Source: Chrysogorgia sp. JL179-B06 (lineage: Eukaryota > Cnidaria > Anthozoa > Scleralcyonacea > Chrysogorgiidae). From it: a DNA stretch of 64,000 nucleotides. This document shows, in pieces, positions 1 through 10,298 of the stretch (position 1 is the stretch's first letter; every line of letters starts with the position of its first letter). Location of the stretch: assembly GCA_035772405.1 (NCBI GenBank), contig JAYKKM010000047.1, positions 4,141,501-4,205,500 of the forward strand, in the 5' to 3' direction. Below the pieces are notes generated by a model. That model was not told the origin of the DNA. It saw nothing but the letters and a program-made list of their open reading frames with translations, and did no database searches. The position numbers and the translations under genes are program-made.

Positions 1-299
1 CTTTCGTCACAGAGCAATTTTAGAATCCTGGCACACCGCAATCACGAAAAACTCAGACAACAACTCAAAGCATTTATCAGAACAATACCGATTTTTAGTC
101 AAGAAACTTTAAATAAATGAAGATGTAACTTAACAAGATATCTATTCATAGGCATATCACTTCTATTGTCCTGCATGTACCTGTATGTAATTGTAAACCG
201 TTGTTTATGTCACACTATTCAATATTCATTGTAATTCACCCGTCGAAGGCTGCAGACTGGCAGTCGAAAGCTCGTAACTCGAATAAATATTACAAACCA

Positions 300-526
300 G
301 AGAACGTTGTCAACATTAATAATTTCATCGCACAACAAATTGACACTCAACATAGAAGCCCAACAACACACAACACCAGAAACCGAATGCAACTGCCGCC
401 AGAAACACAACTGCCCACTCAAGGGGAAATGCCAAACAAAGGGGATAGTTTACCAAGCGACTGTAACGAATGAAGACAACACCGAGCAAGAAACCTACGT
501 CGGTTTAACAGAGGGAACATTTAAAA
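300..526 (+). pseudogene. Penelope-like element, GIY-YIG endonuclease remnant (5' half)
   Basis: The frame starting near 307 has a cysteine cluster (CNCRQKHNCPLKGKC) followed by IVYQATVT and TYVGLTEGTFKTR. This is the layout of the Cys-rich linker and GIY-YIG nuclease start at the C-terminus of Penelope-like retroelements, which in the intact element nicks DNA for insertion. The frame breaks right after KTR at 526. The missing part of the nuclease resumes in the same orientation at 2929, so the two halves are one copy split by a 2.4-kb insertion. Upstream sequence (1-300) may be RT-linker remnant but I cannot align it with confidence. Confidence 0.75.
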
Positions 527-1450
527 CAAGACGCCTGCTCAGGCGTTCACTTGGGCTACTGATTTGGGGGCAAGGCATGCAAGCGAATATGAAGCGAGTT
601 CGGACTTTCGTTTTATTGCCAATGAATCACTGTTGGAAAAGTTTACTGAGACCTGTAAACCTGCAAACCATTGCAAAGATTCTCTCCAAGATGAGAGATC
701 AATCATGAAGACGGAAAGAACAGCCAAGGACAAACATATTATTACTCGGGCCTCCCCCCCCTGGGGGGAGAGCACGAGTCTTAGAAAGGGCTCTGTTTAT
801 TATTTTTATTTTGGCAATGTCGCGAGTTGGCAATTATTGCATCTTGTTGACTAAATTAGTAGACTAGTGAGCGAGACTATGAATGTGGGATTACTACACA
901 TGCGCAGTGAAGTTATCCCCAAAACAATTTTGCCCCCCCCCCCGCAGTCGTTTTTAGGGAGGCTAATTATTGCATCATCCCGATCAACCTCTTACCCAGG
1001 CAGGCAGGCTTTCCACCTTTGCGAAACTGAAAACACTGCGTATATTTCTGATTTATTTACTCATCTGATCTGACACCTTTCTTCGAGTGCTCTTCACTGA
1101 AAATCTTTGATGTGGCTGGCAAGTATCTTGATCTTATATACGCTCACAATCCAGATCGCTTTTGAAACGGGTTGGTCTACGATTTCGAGAACCTGTACTC
1201 GATCAAATTATATGTTTCCATACGCTTTTTGTCTACTAAATGTTTAATAATTTAGTGAGACTCAACATATGAATGCTTGCATATGAATGCTGTATGGAAA
1301 TATGTTAACTGTTCTGAGGTAACTGTAATATTTTTATAAGCTTTGTTGCCTGTATTGTTTATTGTTATGTAATTATACAAAATAAAGTCGATGCTACAGT
1401 TTATTGTTTCATATTATACCAAGTAGAAGTACTATTATTAAAGTATGCAA

Positions 1451-1860
1451 TGTTGCTATATATCGAATTAATTACCCTGTTTCACTTACTTGTACCAGTA
1501 AGCTTAAATGGGGCTCCAAAATGTTCTGGGTTATCAGTAAGTTTGACAAATGAACGTACAGTATATAAATCTCTGACACTCATTGTTGCCATTGAGTAAC
1601 CCTGTTTCACTCGATATTTTACCTGTAAGCTTAAATGTAGCCTGCGGAAGCAGCCGCCTATTTCCTTGCGGGTGTGTCAGCGGTGACGCGTGCAGGCGCA
1701 AGGTAATAGGCGGCTGCTTCCGCAGGCTAGCTTAAATGGGGCTCCAAAATGTTCTGGGTTATCAGTAAGTTTGTATCGATTGTTCATACATGTATTATTA
1801 TACACAAATGCTTACAAATGAACACACAGTATATAAATCTCTGACACCCATACCAACTAT
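1451..1860 (+). repeat. Diverged tandem duplication, about 120-bp unit
   Basis: The block containing ccctgtttcac, gtaagcttaaatg, gggctccaaaatgttctggg and acagtatataaatctctgac occurs at about 1477-1585 and again at about 1600-1850. The second copy carries the 92-bp insertion at 1638-1729 and an extra stretch before the last motif. The first copy serves as the empty site for that insertion. Confidence 0.8.
1638..1729. mobile_element. 92-bp MITE with 9-bp target duplication (Mutator-like size)
   Basis: Almost the whole element is a hairpin: it starts tagcctgcggaagcagccgc and ends with the reverse complement, with about 33-bp terminal inverted repeats around a short loop. It is flanked by the perfect 9-bp duplication gcttaaatg (1629-1637 and 1730-1738). 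The unoccupied version of the same site, gtaagcttaaatggggctcc, is present 120 bp upstream near 1499-1518. A 9-bp duplication is typical of Mutator-like elements; the assignment is by size only. Confidence 0.8.
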
Positions 1861-2811
1861 CAAGATCAAGGAGTAAAGAGTTTGTTGTTGTTTGACCTTG
1901 CTACTGCCAGCTAAATGCATGGTTTGATTTACTGCCATGCCTTATACACTGAGAAAAAGATTAACTGATTTAATGCTTGCTCAAACTGAACCTGTTTGCC
2001 GGACTGACCATATGAATTCTTATTACATGAGCACAGGCCGGCTTGCTTGCCAGGCTGACCCTGTTGACTAGAACTGGATTAGGTCAGCAAACAGGGGGGC
2101 AGACTTCTCAGTAAGCCAGCTTGGATACTGAGCCAACTCACCTTCATATAATCAAAGCCATTGGGACCGATGTAATTTCGTAACAGATATGTTTCGTATA
2201 CCTTGCCGTTGTTTTTTATATAAATTTTGACACACGAAGACCTTCAATCGAACAGATATTAGAAAAAATAACATTGCCACGTCGGGTATTATATCACAAC
2301 AGCATCAGCATGTTTTATAGTGCCTGTCACTTCATTTATCACTTCATCAATGTTCTTCATTCTTCCATTTACAGCAATTGAGCAACATATTTCAGTACAA
2401 TTTAGTAGCACATTTAAACAGTTTGATCGATTCAATAAAACATGTAAACATAGATTTGATCGAACGATAATATTAAATGGAGACCGCGGAACAACCTGTT
2501 TCGAAATCGCTCATCTTTTACTTTTAGTGTAGGTCTACCGCTATCGGTGTCTGCGATTGTAAGTAGTGTGAGCATGTTTATTATTAATATACTTGCCAGC
2601 CACATTCCTTATCAATCTTATCACAAATTTGCTAGAGTCTTGAAGTTGATCAATGGCAATGGCGACCAAAGAAGCGTGGATGAATATAAGGTCAGCGCTC
2701 GTTTTCATCACTGAAACAGTCATGACGTCATGAGAATAAACACTGAAACGGTCATGACGTCTGAGAATAAAGAACAACGAAATAAGATCACGTCAGTTTG
2801 ATAGATGGGAA
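1861..2811. other. No gene seen; interior of the 2.4-kb insertion
   Basis: No credible ORF. The part from about 2470 to 2811 (gtttcgaaatcgctc, a short gtaag tract, gccagccacatt) resembles 25614-25760, so it belongs to a repeat family shared by both sites. A short duplication (aaacactgaaa/cggtcatgacgtc) lies at 2706-2765. Confidence 0.5.
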
Positions 2812-2921
2812 TTAGTTGCATTTTGTTGACCAGAAAAATAAAAATAATAAAAATAAAAATAATACAGAAGTGCAGCCCATTCTAAGACTTGGTGCTACCC
2901 CACAGGGGGTAGCCCAAGTAA

Positions 2922-3334
2922 CAAGATATCTAAAACACACTAGCTCATTTCGAAACGAGAAACGGAAACACGCCACAGAGCTGAGTAAACACATTTGGTC
3001 TTTAAAAGAATCGAACACCCGACACTAAATAAGATGGAAAATCATTAAGAAATGCCAACCATACTCCAACAGGACTAAACGATGCAATCTTTGCCTTTAC
3101 GAAAAATTCATTATTTTCCACCCCAAATTAAGCTCTCTTAACAAAAGGAACGAACTTATATCTACTTGTAGACATCGTAAGAAACATTTACTATTTAATA
3201 ATAATTTTCCACACTTGTAACACGATCCATGCATGCACGACATTAACAACATGACGTTACATATATATCAACCAAACATCTCAAATATACTGAAATAACA
3301 CCAGACGCAACATTCACCTGACGAGTGTGGCAAG

Positions 3335-3337
<3 letters not shown>
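2922..3337 (+). pseudogene. Penelope-like element, GIY-YIG endonuclease remnant (3' half) and 3' end
   Basis: In the + frame from 2929 the translation reads YLKHTSSFRNEKRKH, ELSKHIWSLKES, then after one stop [26 protein letters not shown] and SLNKRNEL…[10 protein letters not shown]. This is the downstream part of the GIY-YIG nuclease domain found in cnidarian Penelope-like elements, including the conserved K-W-x-I and [13 protein letters not shown] block. It continues the half at 300-526. The copy has a stop and decays into an AT-rich tail; the last bases before a long TA tract include the hammerhead-type half motif ctgacgag (3318-3325). Confidence 0.8.
3318..3337 (+). ncRNA. Possible 5' half of a Penelope hammerhead ribozyme
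   Basis: The sequence has the CUGANGA core half (CTGACGAG, 3318-3325) followed by a stem II start, and is then interrupted by the (TA)n tract. The GAAA half is not found in place. Penelope-like elements are known to carry hammerhead motifs in their terminal repeats, which is why this is recorded. It cannot be active as it stands. Confidence 0.3.

Positions 3338-3427
<90 letters not shown>
3336..3427. repeat. (TA)n microsatellite
   Basis: About 90 bp of uninterrupted TA directly after the Penelope-like 3' end. TA tails of this kind often end Penelope-like copies. The long Ile-Tyr ORFs here are translation of the repeat. Confidence 0.95.
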
Positions 3428-3429
<2 letters not shown>

Positions 3430-3521
3430 AATAGAGAGCTTGTGTTTGTGTTTCGAGAGTGCTCGATACCATCGGTAGAGCAAATATATAGAATAACTGG
3501 ACACGGTTACACTTTCGACAT

Positions 3522-3582
3522 TAGTTTATTGCATACAGTTCTGTTTCGTACAGGCGAACCTGCACTCATCAGTGCTAGACTA
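3522..3582 (-). ncRNA. Hammerhead ribozyme motif, type I (left arm)
   Basis: Mirror image of the motif at 3971-4031. CUGAUGA lies at 3572-3566 and GAAA at 3547-3544 on the minus strand, with the same stems and loops. Sequence identical to the right-arm copy, so it is equally likely to be catalytic if transcribed from the minus strand. Confidence 0.75.
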
Positions 3583-3970
3583 AATGTGACTTATAAAAAC
3601 ACCTACAGCACCACAAGCATCATATTACATCTTCCGTTACTGGCCTATCTTATAACATTATGAGATCACGCCTGTAATTAGAGACTTTGCGTGTTTAACT
3701 CGTGAAGACGTTCCTTAACAGAAATTTCGCTTTATGTCTACACTAAAGCGAAATTACTACTTCTTTGTCTACACTTTTATGTCTACACTAAAGCGAAATT
3801 TCTACTTCTTTGTCTACATAAAGCGAAATTTCTGTTAAGGAACGTCTTCACGAGTTAAACACGCAAAGTCTCTAATTACAGGCGTGATCTCATAATGTTA
3901 TAAGATAGGCCAGTAACGGAAGATGTAATATGATGCTTGTGGTGCTGTAGGTGTTTTTATAAGTCACATT

Positions 3971-4031
3971 TAGTCTAGCACTGATGAGTGCAGGTTCGCC
4001 TGTACGAAACAGAACTGTATGCAATAAACTA
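3971..4031 (+). ncRNA. Hammerhead ribozyme motif, type I (right arm)
   Basis: All invariant core bases are present: CUGAUGA at 3981-3987 and GAAA at 4006-4009. Stem II pairs 3988-3994 (GTGCAGG) with 3999-4005 (CCTGTAC) around a TTCG loop (one G-U pair). Stem III is A4009-CAG with CTG-T4018, a 4-bp stem closed by a 2-nt AA loop. Predicted cleavage follows A4019 (GUA triplet). Stem I pairs GCA 3978-3980 with TGC 4020-4022, and beyond an internal loop TAGT 3971-3974 with ACTA 4028-4031. Such a short stem III is typical of the hammerheads in animal retroelements (Penelope-like elements, retrozymes), which often cleave as dimers. Activity is not shown. Confidence 0.8.
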
Positions 4032-4058
4032 ATGTCGAAAGTGTAACCGTGTCCAGTT

Positions 4059-5078
<1,020 letters not shown>

Positions 5079-5104
5079 TCACTGCAGCTCTGTAAACCAC
5101 TCAC

Positions 5105-5273
5105 CTAATTCTAGTATTTTTGTGGTCTCGCAATATTTTCTAAAAGCTCCATACGGACATTCGTTCACGTTACCGGCTTCGTCATCAAATTTGTGTATAA
5201 TAGAGGTCTTTCCAACACCAGAATCACCAAGCACGCAAACCTTACATTCATATTCGTATGCCAATTCCGCCAT
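5105..5273 (-). CDS. Rab-like small GTPase, candidate first exon only
   Basis: The minus-strand frame starts with ATG at 5273 and encodes 56 residues plus one base. It opens MAELAYEYECKVCVLG and has a perfect Walker A / G1 P-loop GDSGVGKT at residues 16-23, followed by SIIHKF, as in Rab-family GTPases that bind GTP and direct vesicle traffic. The frame runs into ATTAG|GTGAGT, a consensus splice donor with its G at 5104, so I end the exon at 5105. The sequence after the P-loop is unlike common Rab switch I regions. No exon with the WDTAGQE motif was found in the remaining 5.1 kb on this strand. It could be a real gene whose other exons lie outside the window, or a broken exon copy. Confidence 0.5.
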
Positions 5274-7445
5274 ATTCCCTCAGGGTGTTACATATACGGG
5301 CATGTTACATATACGGGTTCGGCGCGCGAAACAGGGGTAACGTGAGGTTACATATACGGGCTCTTTACTTGAGTATATATATTATGTACCTGTATATGTA
5401 ACATGCAAATGAGCCACCCGTCTTCTGGACGATCTTTTATAGTATCCGCGAAAGATGCCTATATTATGATATATAGTTTTTTGCGAACTTTCTAATGATA
5501 ACATCATGGAACTGCATGCTATAACCCCAAATGTGTCATGATTATTAGATTATAATCTGGCACGTGCGGACTATATTTTAACGCATATACCGTGCACTCG
5601 AACAGAGAACTTATGTGTCCGTGATAGCAGACACACAGATCTGTAGTGTAGCTTTATAACTAGAAATACGTGTACGCAACAACCCCTCGCCCGCCGTAAA
5701 AGCGTAGTCCTTAGTTATTTTACTTAAAAATAGATAACCCATTGATTTGCCAATCGAATGGACTTATAATATACACTACATGTATCTCTGAGAGCCTTTA
5801 AACTGTCAAGCTTGTGTTGTTCTGAATTTCATTGTTTCATAATTAGACATCAAACTATAAATAACTCAAAGTGTTTATCAACCTGCATGCACTGAATAAG
5901 ATTTGTTTGATATGTAAAGGCCGGATCCTCACTGTGATGTCACACTGTATAATAACTTACTGAAAAGCATATATCTTTGGGATTATTAAATCAAAGCTCT
6001 AAAAACGTAAGTAACTTCGTATGTTTAGTATCATGGGATTACACACTTTCATAATTTTGTTACATAATGGCCCAAAACTGTATAAATACAGGCTTCTTCA
6101 ATAAGTCACTATGCAGCGTAATGTCAAAGTGAGGACATTCACATATCAAACAAATCTTAATATCTATAGAGCCAAGTGAGATTATGGAAGTAAATGCCAA
6201 TCTTTATAATTAATTATAGTTCTTTCATGTAAGAGAATTTATTTCAAACTGAATTTTTCACTCTATATAATATAAACACTTTAAGTCTTCTGGTATTAAT
6301 ACTACCATCGGTCCTATCACTAGGAAATATATATAGCTGCGTAAGACACCAATATATAGCAATATAAAGATTATTGATAAATATTTTACTCCACTGGAAG
6401 ACAGCTCTAAATTGCTATCATAATTAACAAATAACAAAGTTATGGCAGCATTCTGTGTCTCACTACTGACTATTAATCATTTTGAGGATCTACATAACGT
6501 GTGTAGCAGGTTTTGCTATATATAATACAGGGCATCATTTTTCACATTATTATAAATTCTAGTTAATATTTGTTACTGTTCTTACATTTTTCTTAATTGT
6601 CTATTAAGCAAAAACTTGAGTAAAAAAGTGCCAACAGTTTGCCTGTTATGCATTTTGAAACATTTTTCTATACCATTTATAATCTCTCCCACTCAAAACC
6701 CCTTTGGAAGTAAGTTGTATAATCCCAGGGCATATAAACAGATTCTACGGCATATATATCTTCTTCTGTTCAGGTTTATAAACATTATATACCGCACCTT
6801 CAAAACATATTTGCTTATAGTTTTTAATGTATGGGGACCCTGCTCCTTTATCAAAATGACACATTAGTTACAAAAGTGAAGCCCTATTTATAACAGATTA
6901 CAAGATAATGATATTTAAAAAGTCTCTCAGGTTCAGTTCCATGGGAATAAAGCTGTTTTAAATTAATTTATATGTCCAGATGATCATATTTTATTGTCCC
7001 ACATATAAATGCTCTCCTGGTGCATGCCCAATTAGTGTGTTGCCAGATTTGTTGATGAAGGTAATACTTTTAGTTCGAGTGATCGCACATATTATATTTA
7101 ATAAAATCTATGTTGGTTGTGCTATAATATGTCCTTCAGAAAGCACTTCAACAAGAGTAGCTTAAATATATATGAGACCGGCATTGCTCCAAGGACAAAA
7201 GTGTTTCCCCAGAAACACTAAGTGGAGGCCAGGCCAGGCATAACATGTGTAGGTCTACAAACCTGTACAATGTATGTTTACACTATGTACAAATGCCTTT
7301 ATGCCCATACACATTGATCAAGGGTGCACTTGCTTGTTGGTTAATAAGCTGATACATCCATGCAATTATATCTGGTATTATAAAATAATCGGAAGTAAAT
7401 GAGCGATAACACGCTGTCTGATTGCGGCTCAAAAACGGTGTCATT
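5274..7445. other. No gene seen
   Basis: AT-rich intergenic sequence. Just upstream of the Rab-like exon are three copies of gttacatatacggg (5286-5361). One TA-flanked MITE lies at 5899-6157. Short ORFs in 6616-7165 have no recognisable domain and I do not support them. Confidence 0.5.
5899..6157. mobile_element. 259-bp MITE, TA-flanked (Tc1/mariner-like)
   Basis: Ends are inverted: agatttgtttgatatgt at the left and its complement acatatcaaacaaatct at the right, with weaker pairing (tcctcact/agtgagga) further in. Both ends abut TA (5897-5898, 6158-6159), the target duplication of Tc1/mariner elements. There is no coding capacity. Confidence 0.6.
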
Positions 7446-7793
7446 TTGCTGAAAGTCATGGACATTGGTTAAACCAAATGAATGTAATAGGAAGACATCT
7501 TGCCGACCTGGGACCTCGTTCTGTTTCTGTTTGTGGAACTGGAAGACCAAAGTTCATCATTGCAAAAGAACTGCTGGAAAATTTGAGAAATATGGGTTGT
7601 TGCAATCTGAGTCCAAGAACAACCCATATTTTTCAAATTTTCCAGCAGTTCTTTTGCAATCATGAACTTTGGTCTTCCAGTTCCACAAACAGAAACAGAA
7701 CGAGGTCCCAGGTCGGCAATATATACCGTCAGACTCCTTCTTCCTATTACATTCATTTGGTTTAACCAATGTCTATGAATTTCAGCAAAACAG
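7446..7793. repeat. Foldback made from an integrase-like gene fragment
   Basis: Arms about 7446-7600 and 7615-7793 are near-perfect reverse complements; the right arm differs by a short replaced stretch near 7720-7740. Either strand reads GRPKF, IAKELLENL and NMGCSWTQIA, the GRPRF…LEFL…WTQIA helix-turn-helix block at the front of the integrase-like family seen at 24.1-25.1 kb. It is therefore an inverted duplication of part of such a gene, not a gene. Confidence 0.75.
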
Positions 7794-8096
7794 GAACAAA
7801 GTTCAGTCAGTCTTTGTTTACAAGTAATGTCAACACAGAGATCGATAGCATTTCAGAGAACTGATAGTGTTACGTCAAGCTGGTTGAAAAGAAGTGCTGC
7901 TGAGTGAAAATCTAAACTCCTGTCAGCATTGCTTTCTTCGCAAAAAGCGAGACTATTGTCCACATATAAGAAAAACTGATCCCATGATGGTCTTGGTTTT
8001 CAGTGCTTTCTACATTCGTTCTCCACTCATCCGACATTTTGGTCTGACTCTGAGTCTAGGGTCCAGGCCTCCCTCAATCAAGTGACCACGTGACAT
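7794..8096. other. No gene seen
   Basis: About 300 bp between the foldback and a minisatellite. A 63-residue frame at 7894-8085 has no recognisable domain. Confidence 0.4.
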
Positions 8097-8335
8097 TATC
8101 GAATGAATATATATTTTTTATCGAATGAATATATATTTTATCGAATGAATATATATTTTATCGAATGAATATATATTTTTATCGAATGAATATATATTTT
8201 ATCGAATGAATATATATTTTATCGAATGAATATATATTTTTATCGAATGAATATATATATTTTATCGAATGAATATATATTTTATCGAATGAATATATAT
8301 TTTATCAAATGAATATATATTTTTATCGAATATTG
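8097..8335. repeat. Minisatellite, unit about 21-23 bp
   Basis: About 11 tandem copies of tatcgaatgaatatatattt with small length changes in the T run. Confidence 0.95.
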
Positions 8336-8384
8336 CAACAAATCGGCAACCATAGAAATCAGCTGATAAAATTTGATGCTTTAG

Positions 8385-8460
8385 TCCGCCGCCCGCCCCG
8401 AAAACCGAAAGCCGCCCCCCCCCCCTAAAAAAAAACGGTTTTCGGTGGGGCGGCGGGCGG
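8385..8460. repeat. GC-rich hairpin
   Basis: ccgccgcccgccccgaaaacc at the left pairs with ggttttcggtggggcggcgg at the right around a C-run/A-run loop. It is sharply more GC-rich than its surroundings, which suggests a small MITE; no clear target duplication was found. Confidence 0.6.
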
Positions 8461-8799
8461 TGGCGTAGAACCTCTGGGACCGGAAAGGCGGTTTGTCGCG
8501 CTGGCGTCAATTTAAATTTAAACGCCAAATGTAACCACCAAAAAGCCGTTTATAGTACGTACGTCCCAATCACAATTCCTAACCCTAATAATCCTAACTT
8601 AACCCCTTCGACTGCCAAATTATCCCTCTCTAACCCCAATTTTCCTTTGTTACCACGGCAACAATAAAGGATCGTTTACCATATATATATTCCGACAAAA
8701 GGTTACTTTCATTTCCCCTTGCATAAAAATGCGCGTGAAAAAATTCCACTCGAGATTAGCACCCTCGCCCCAGGGCCTTCGGCCCTGATTCATAAAACA

Positions 8800-9400
8800 T
8801 AACATGGTTTCAGAAGTGTAGCTAAGATGGCTACACCTTACTAACTTCCGCCGCCTAGACCATATTGTCGTTTGAGAGAAATCTATCCGAAAATTGGCGC
8901 TGGTGGGTACAGCAATTCAGACTATATCTCAGTGCAACAAGAAGCGACGAGAAAGATGAAAAAATGCAGTGTTCAATTCTCCTATTCCGTTGTTGGGGAA
9001 GACGCTGTCGAGGTATTTAACACATTTACCTTTACTGAGACTGAAACGGACAAAATCGACCCGCTTATTGCAAAATTTCAGAGCTACCAACTAACTTTTG
9101 AGAGACACGTATTCAACACTCGTTGTCAACGGTCTGATCAATCTGTCGAATCATACGCTACCGCATTGAAAAAGCTTGCAAAATCGTGCGAATTTTGCGA
9201 TTTACAGAATTTCCTCGTCAGAGACAGGATCGTGTATGGATTCAAAGTGCCGAACCGGAAGTAAAGAAGACTGTTGCGAGACCCCGAGCTATCAACATCT
9301 GCCGTACGTCTGAAATTAGAAAAACACAATTGCGCAATTTGGACAACGTAGAAGAATCGATATAATCCATGCGACTAAACCAGCCCAGCAACACTCAGCT
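8800..9400 (+). pseudogene. Ty3/gypsy retrotransposon gag remnant
   Basis: The frame from 8872 contains VEVFNTFTFTE, KIDPLIAKFQSY, TFERHVFNTRCQ, QSVESYATALKKLAKSCEF and VRDRIVYGFK. This is the retrotransposon gag (capsid-like) domain of Ty3/gypsy elements, which packages the element RNA. It continues past a stop at 9264 with RLLRDPELSTSAVRLKLEKH before decaying. It lies in the same orientation as the reverse transcriptase at 17.7-20.0 kb and probably belonged to the same element. Confidence 0.75.
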
Positions 9401-10298
9401 GCAAGAAATCCGAAAAAAGGAGGACAACGCGACCATGAGCGCAAAGAAAAAACACAGAGGAAATGTTCTTGCCCCGGGCCCCCAACTCAAGAGGGGCCCC
9501 CGTTTACTTTGTAGAGAATCGGTAGACGGTAGCCAAGAGGCTGTAGTTAGAGACTGCACGCAGGCTAATTATACAGTTGATAAACTGAATTAGTGTTCAA
9601 TATGAACACAATAGCAGTTGATAAACTAAGTAAATCAGAATTTGTTTCTCATATGGACACCAGTGACACGGACTGTGCATTCTTCTGCATCCTCAATATC
9701 TGTTATCTTGTTATCTACATTTTCTACATTTGCCATATTCAAGAATAAAGACGACTATGTATTCTTCTGATGTCGACGCCGAGAAAATATTCTACGGAAT
9801 ACCCGTCAACTTTTGCAACCGCATTCGAGGCAGAAATAGAAACCAGGTTGCTCTAAAATCTCTTTAAATATAATCTCGAAGGTTTATATTGTGTGTACTT
9901 GTTAATAGTTATCAAATTAAATGGGGTTTTAAAATAGAACGAAGCAATTGTATATGATGAACTTTCCGTAATTTGACCCTTTTACTAACTGTCAACAGAT
10001 GCAAATAGCGAAAGCTAGTGGACGGGTATTCTAGAGTTTAGCGGTCGACGCTTCGTTTGTATTGTTTTTAGCGAGCACAATGACTTCGCATGGTTTGGTT
10101 TTAACGAGCACAATTGCTCGTTTCGTTTTTGACAAGCACAATGGCTCGTTTCGTTTTTGACAAGCACAATGGGTTGATTTGATTTAATATACGTGATAGG
10201 CACACGTAGATATAAACGTCTGATCAGAATGCTGATCAGCGCGAACACAATGGCTCCTGTGAGAATGGACAAACTCACACCAGTATGCACCTAAAAAT

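Larger units (their letters stand above)
527..2921. mobile_element. 2.4-kb insertion splitting the Penelope-like copy
   Basis: The sequence aacaaga is present at 520-526 and again at 2922-2928. Removing 527-2928 restores an uninterrupted endonuclease reading frame (…KTR then YLKHTSSF…), so aacaaga is a target-site duplication of about 7 bp. The ends carry short inverted sequence (acttgggctac at 549-559, gtagcccaagt at 2911-2921) and small hairpins (cgcctgctcaggcg at the left end). No transposase is seen, so this is non-autonomous. A related right end occurs at 25614-25966. The superfamily is not assigned. Confidence 0.65.

Noticed and set aside
2485..2520. Hammerhead on the minus strand (gatgagcgatttcgaaac)
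   Set aside because: The CU of CUGANGA is missing and stem II cannot form; the related copy at 25635-25660 shows no better fit.
6616..7165. Hydrophobic ORFs suggestive of membrane proteins
   Set aside because: AT-rich DNA gives Ile/Leu/Phe/Tyr-rich frames by chance; no start context, motif or splice site supports them.
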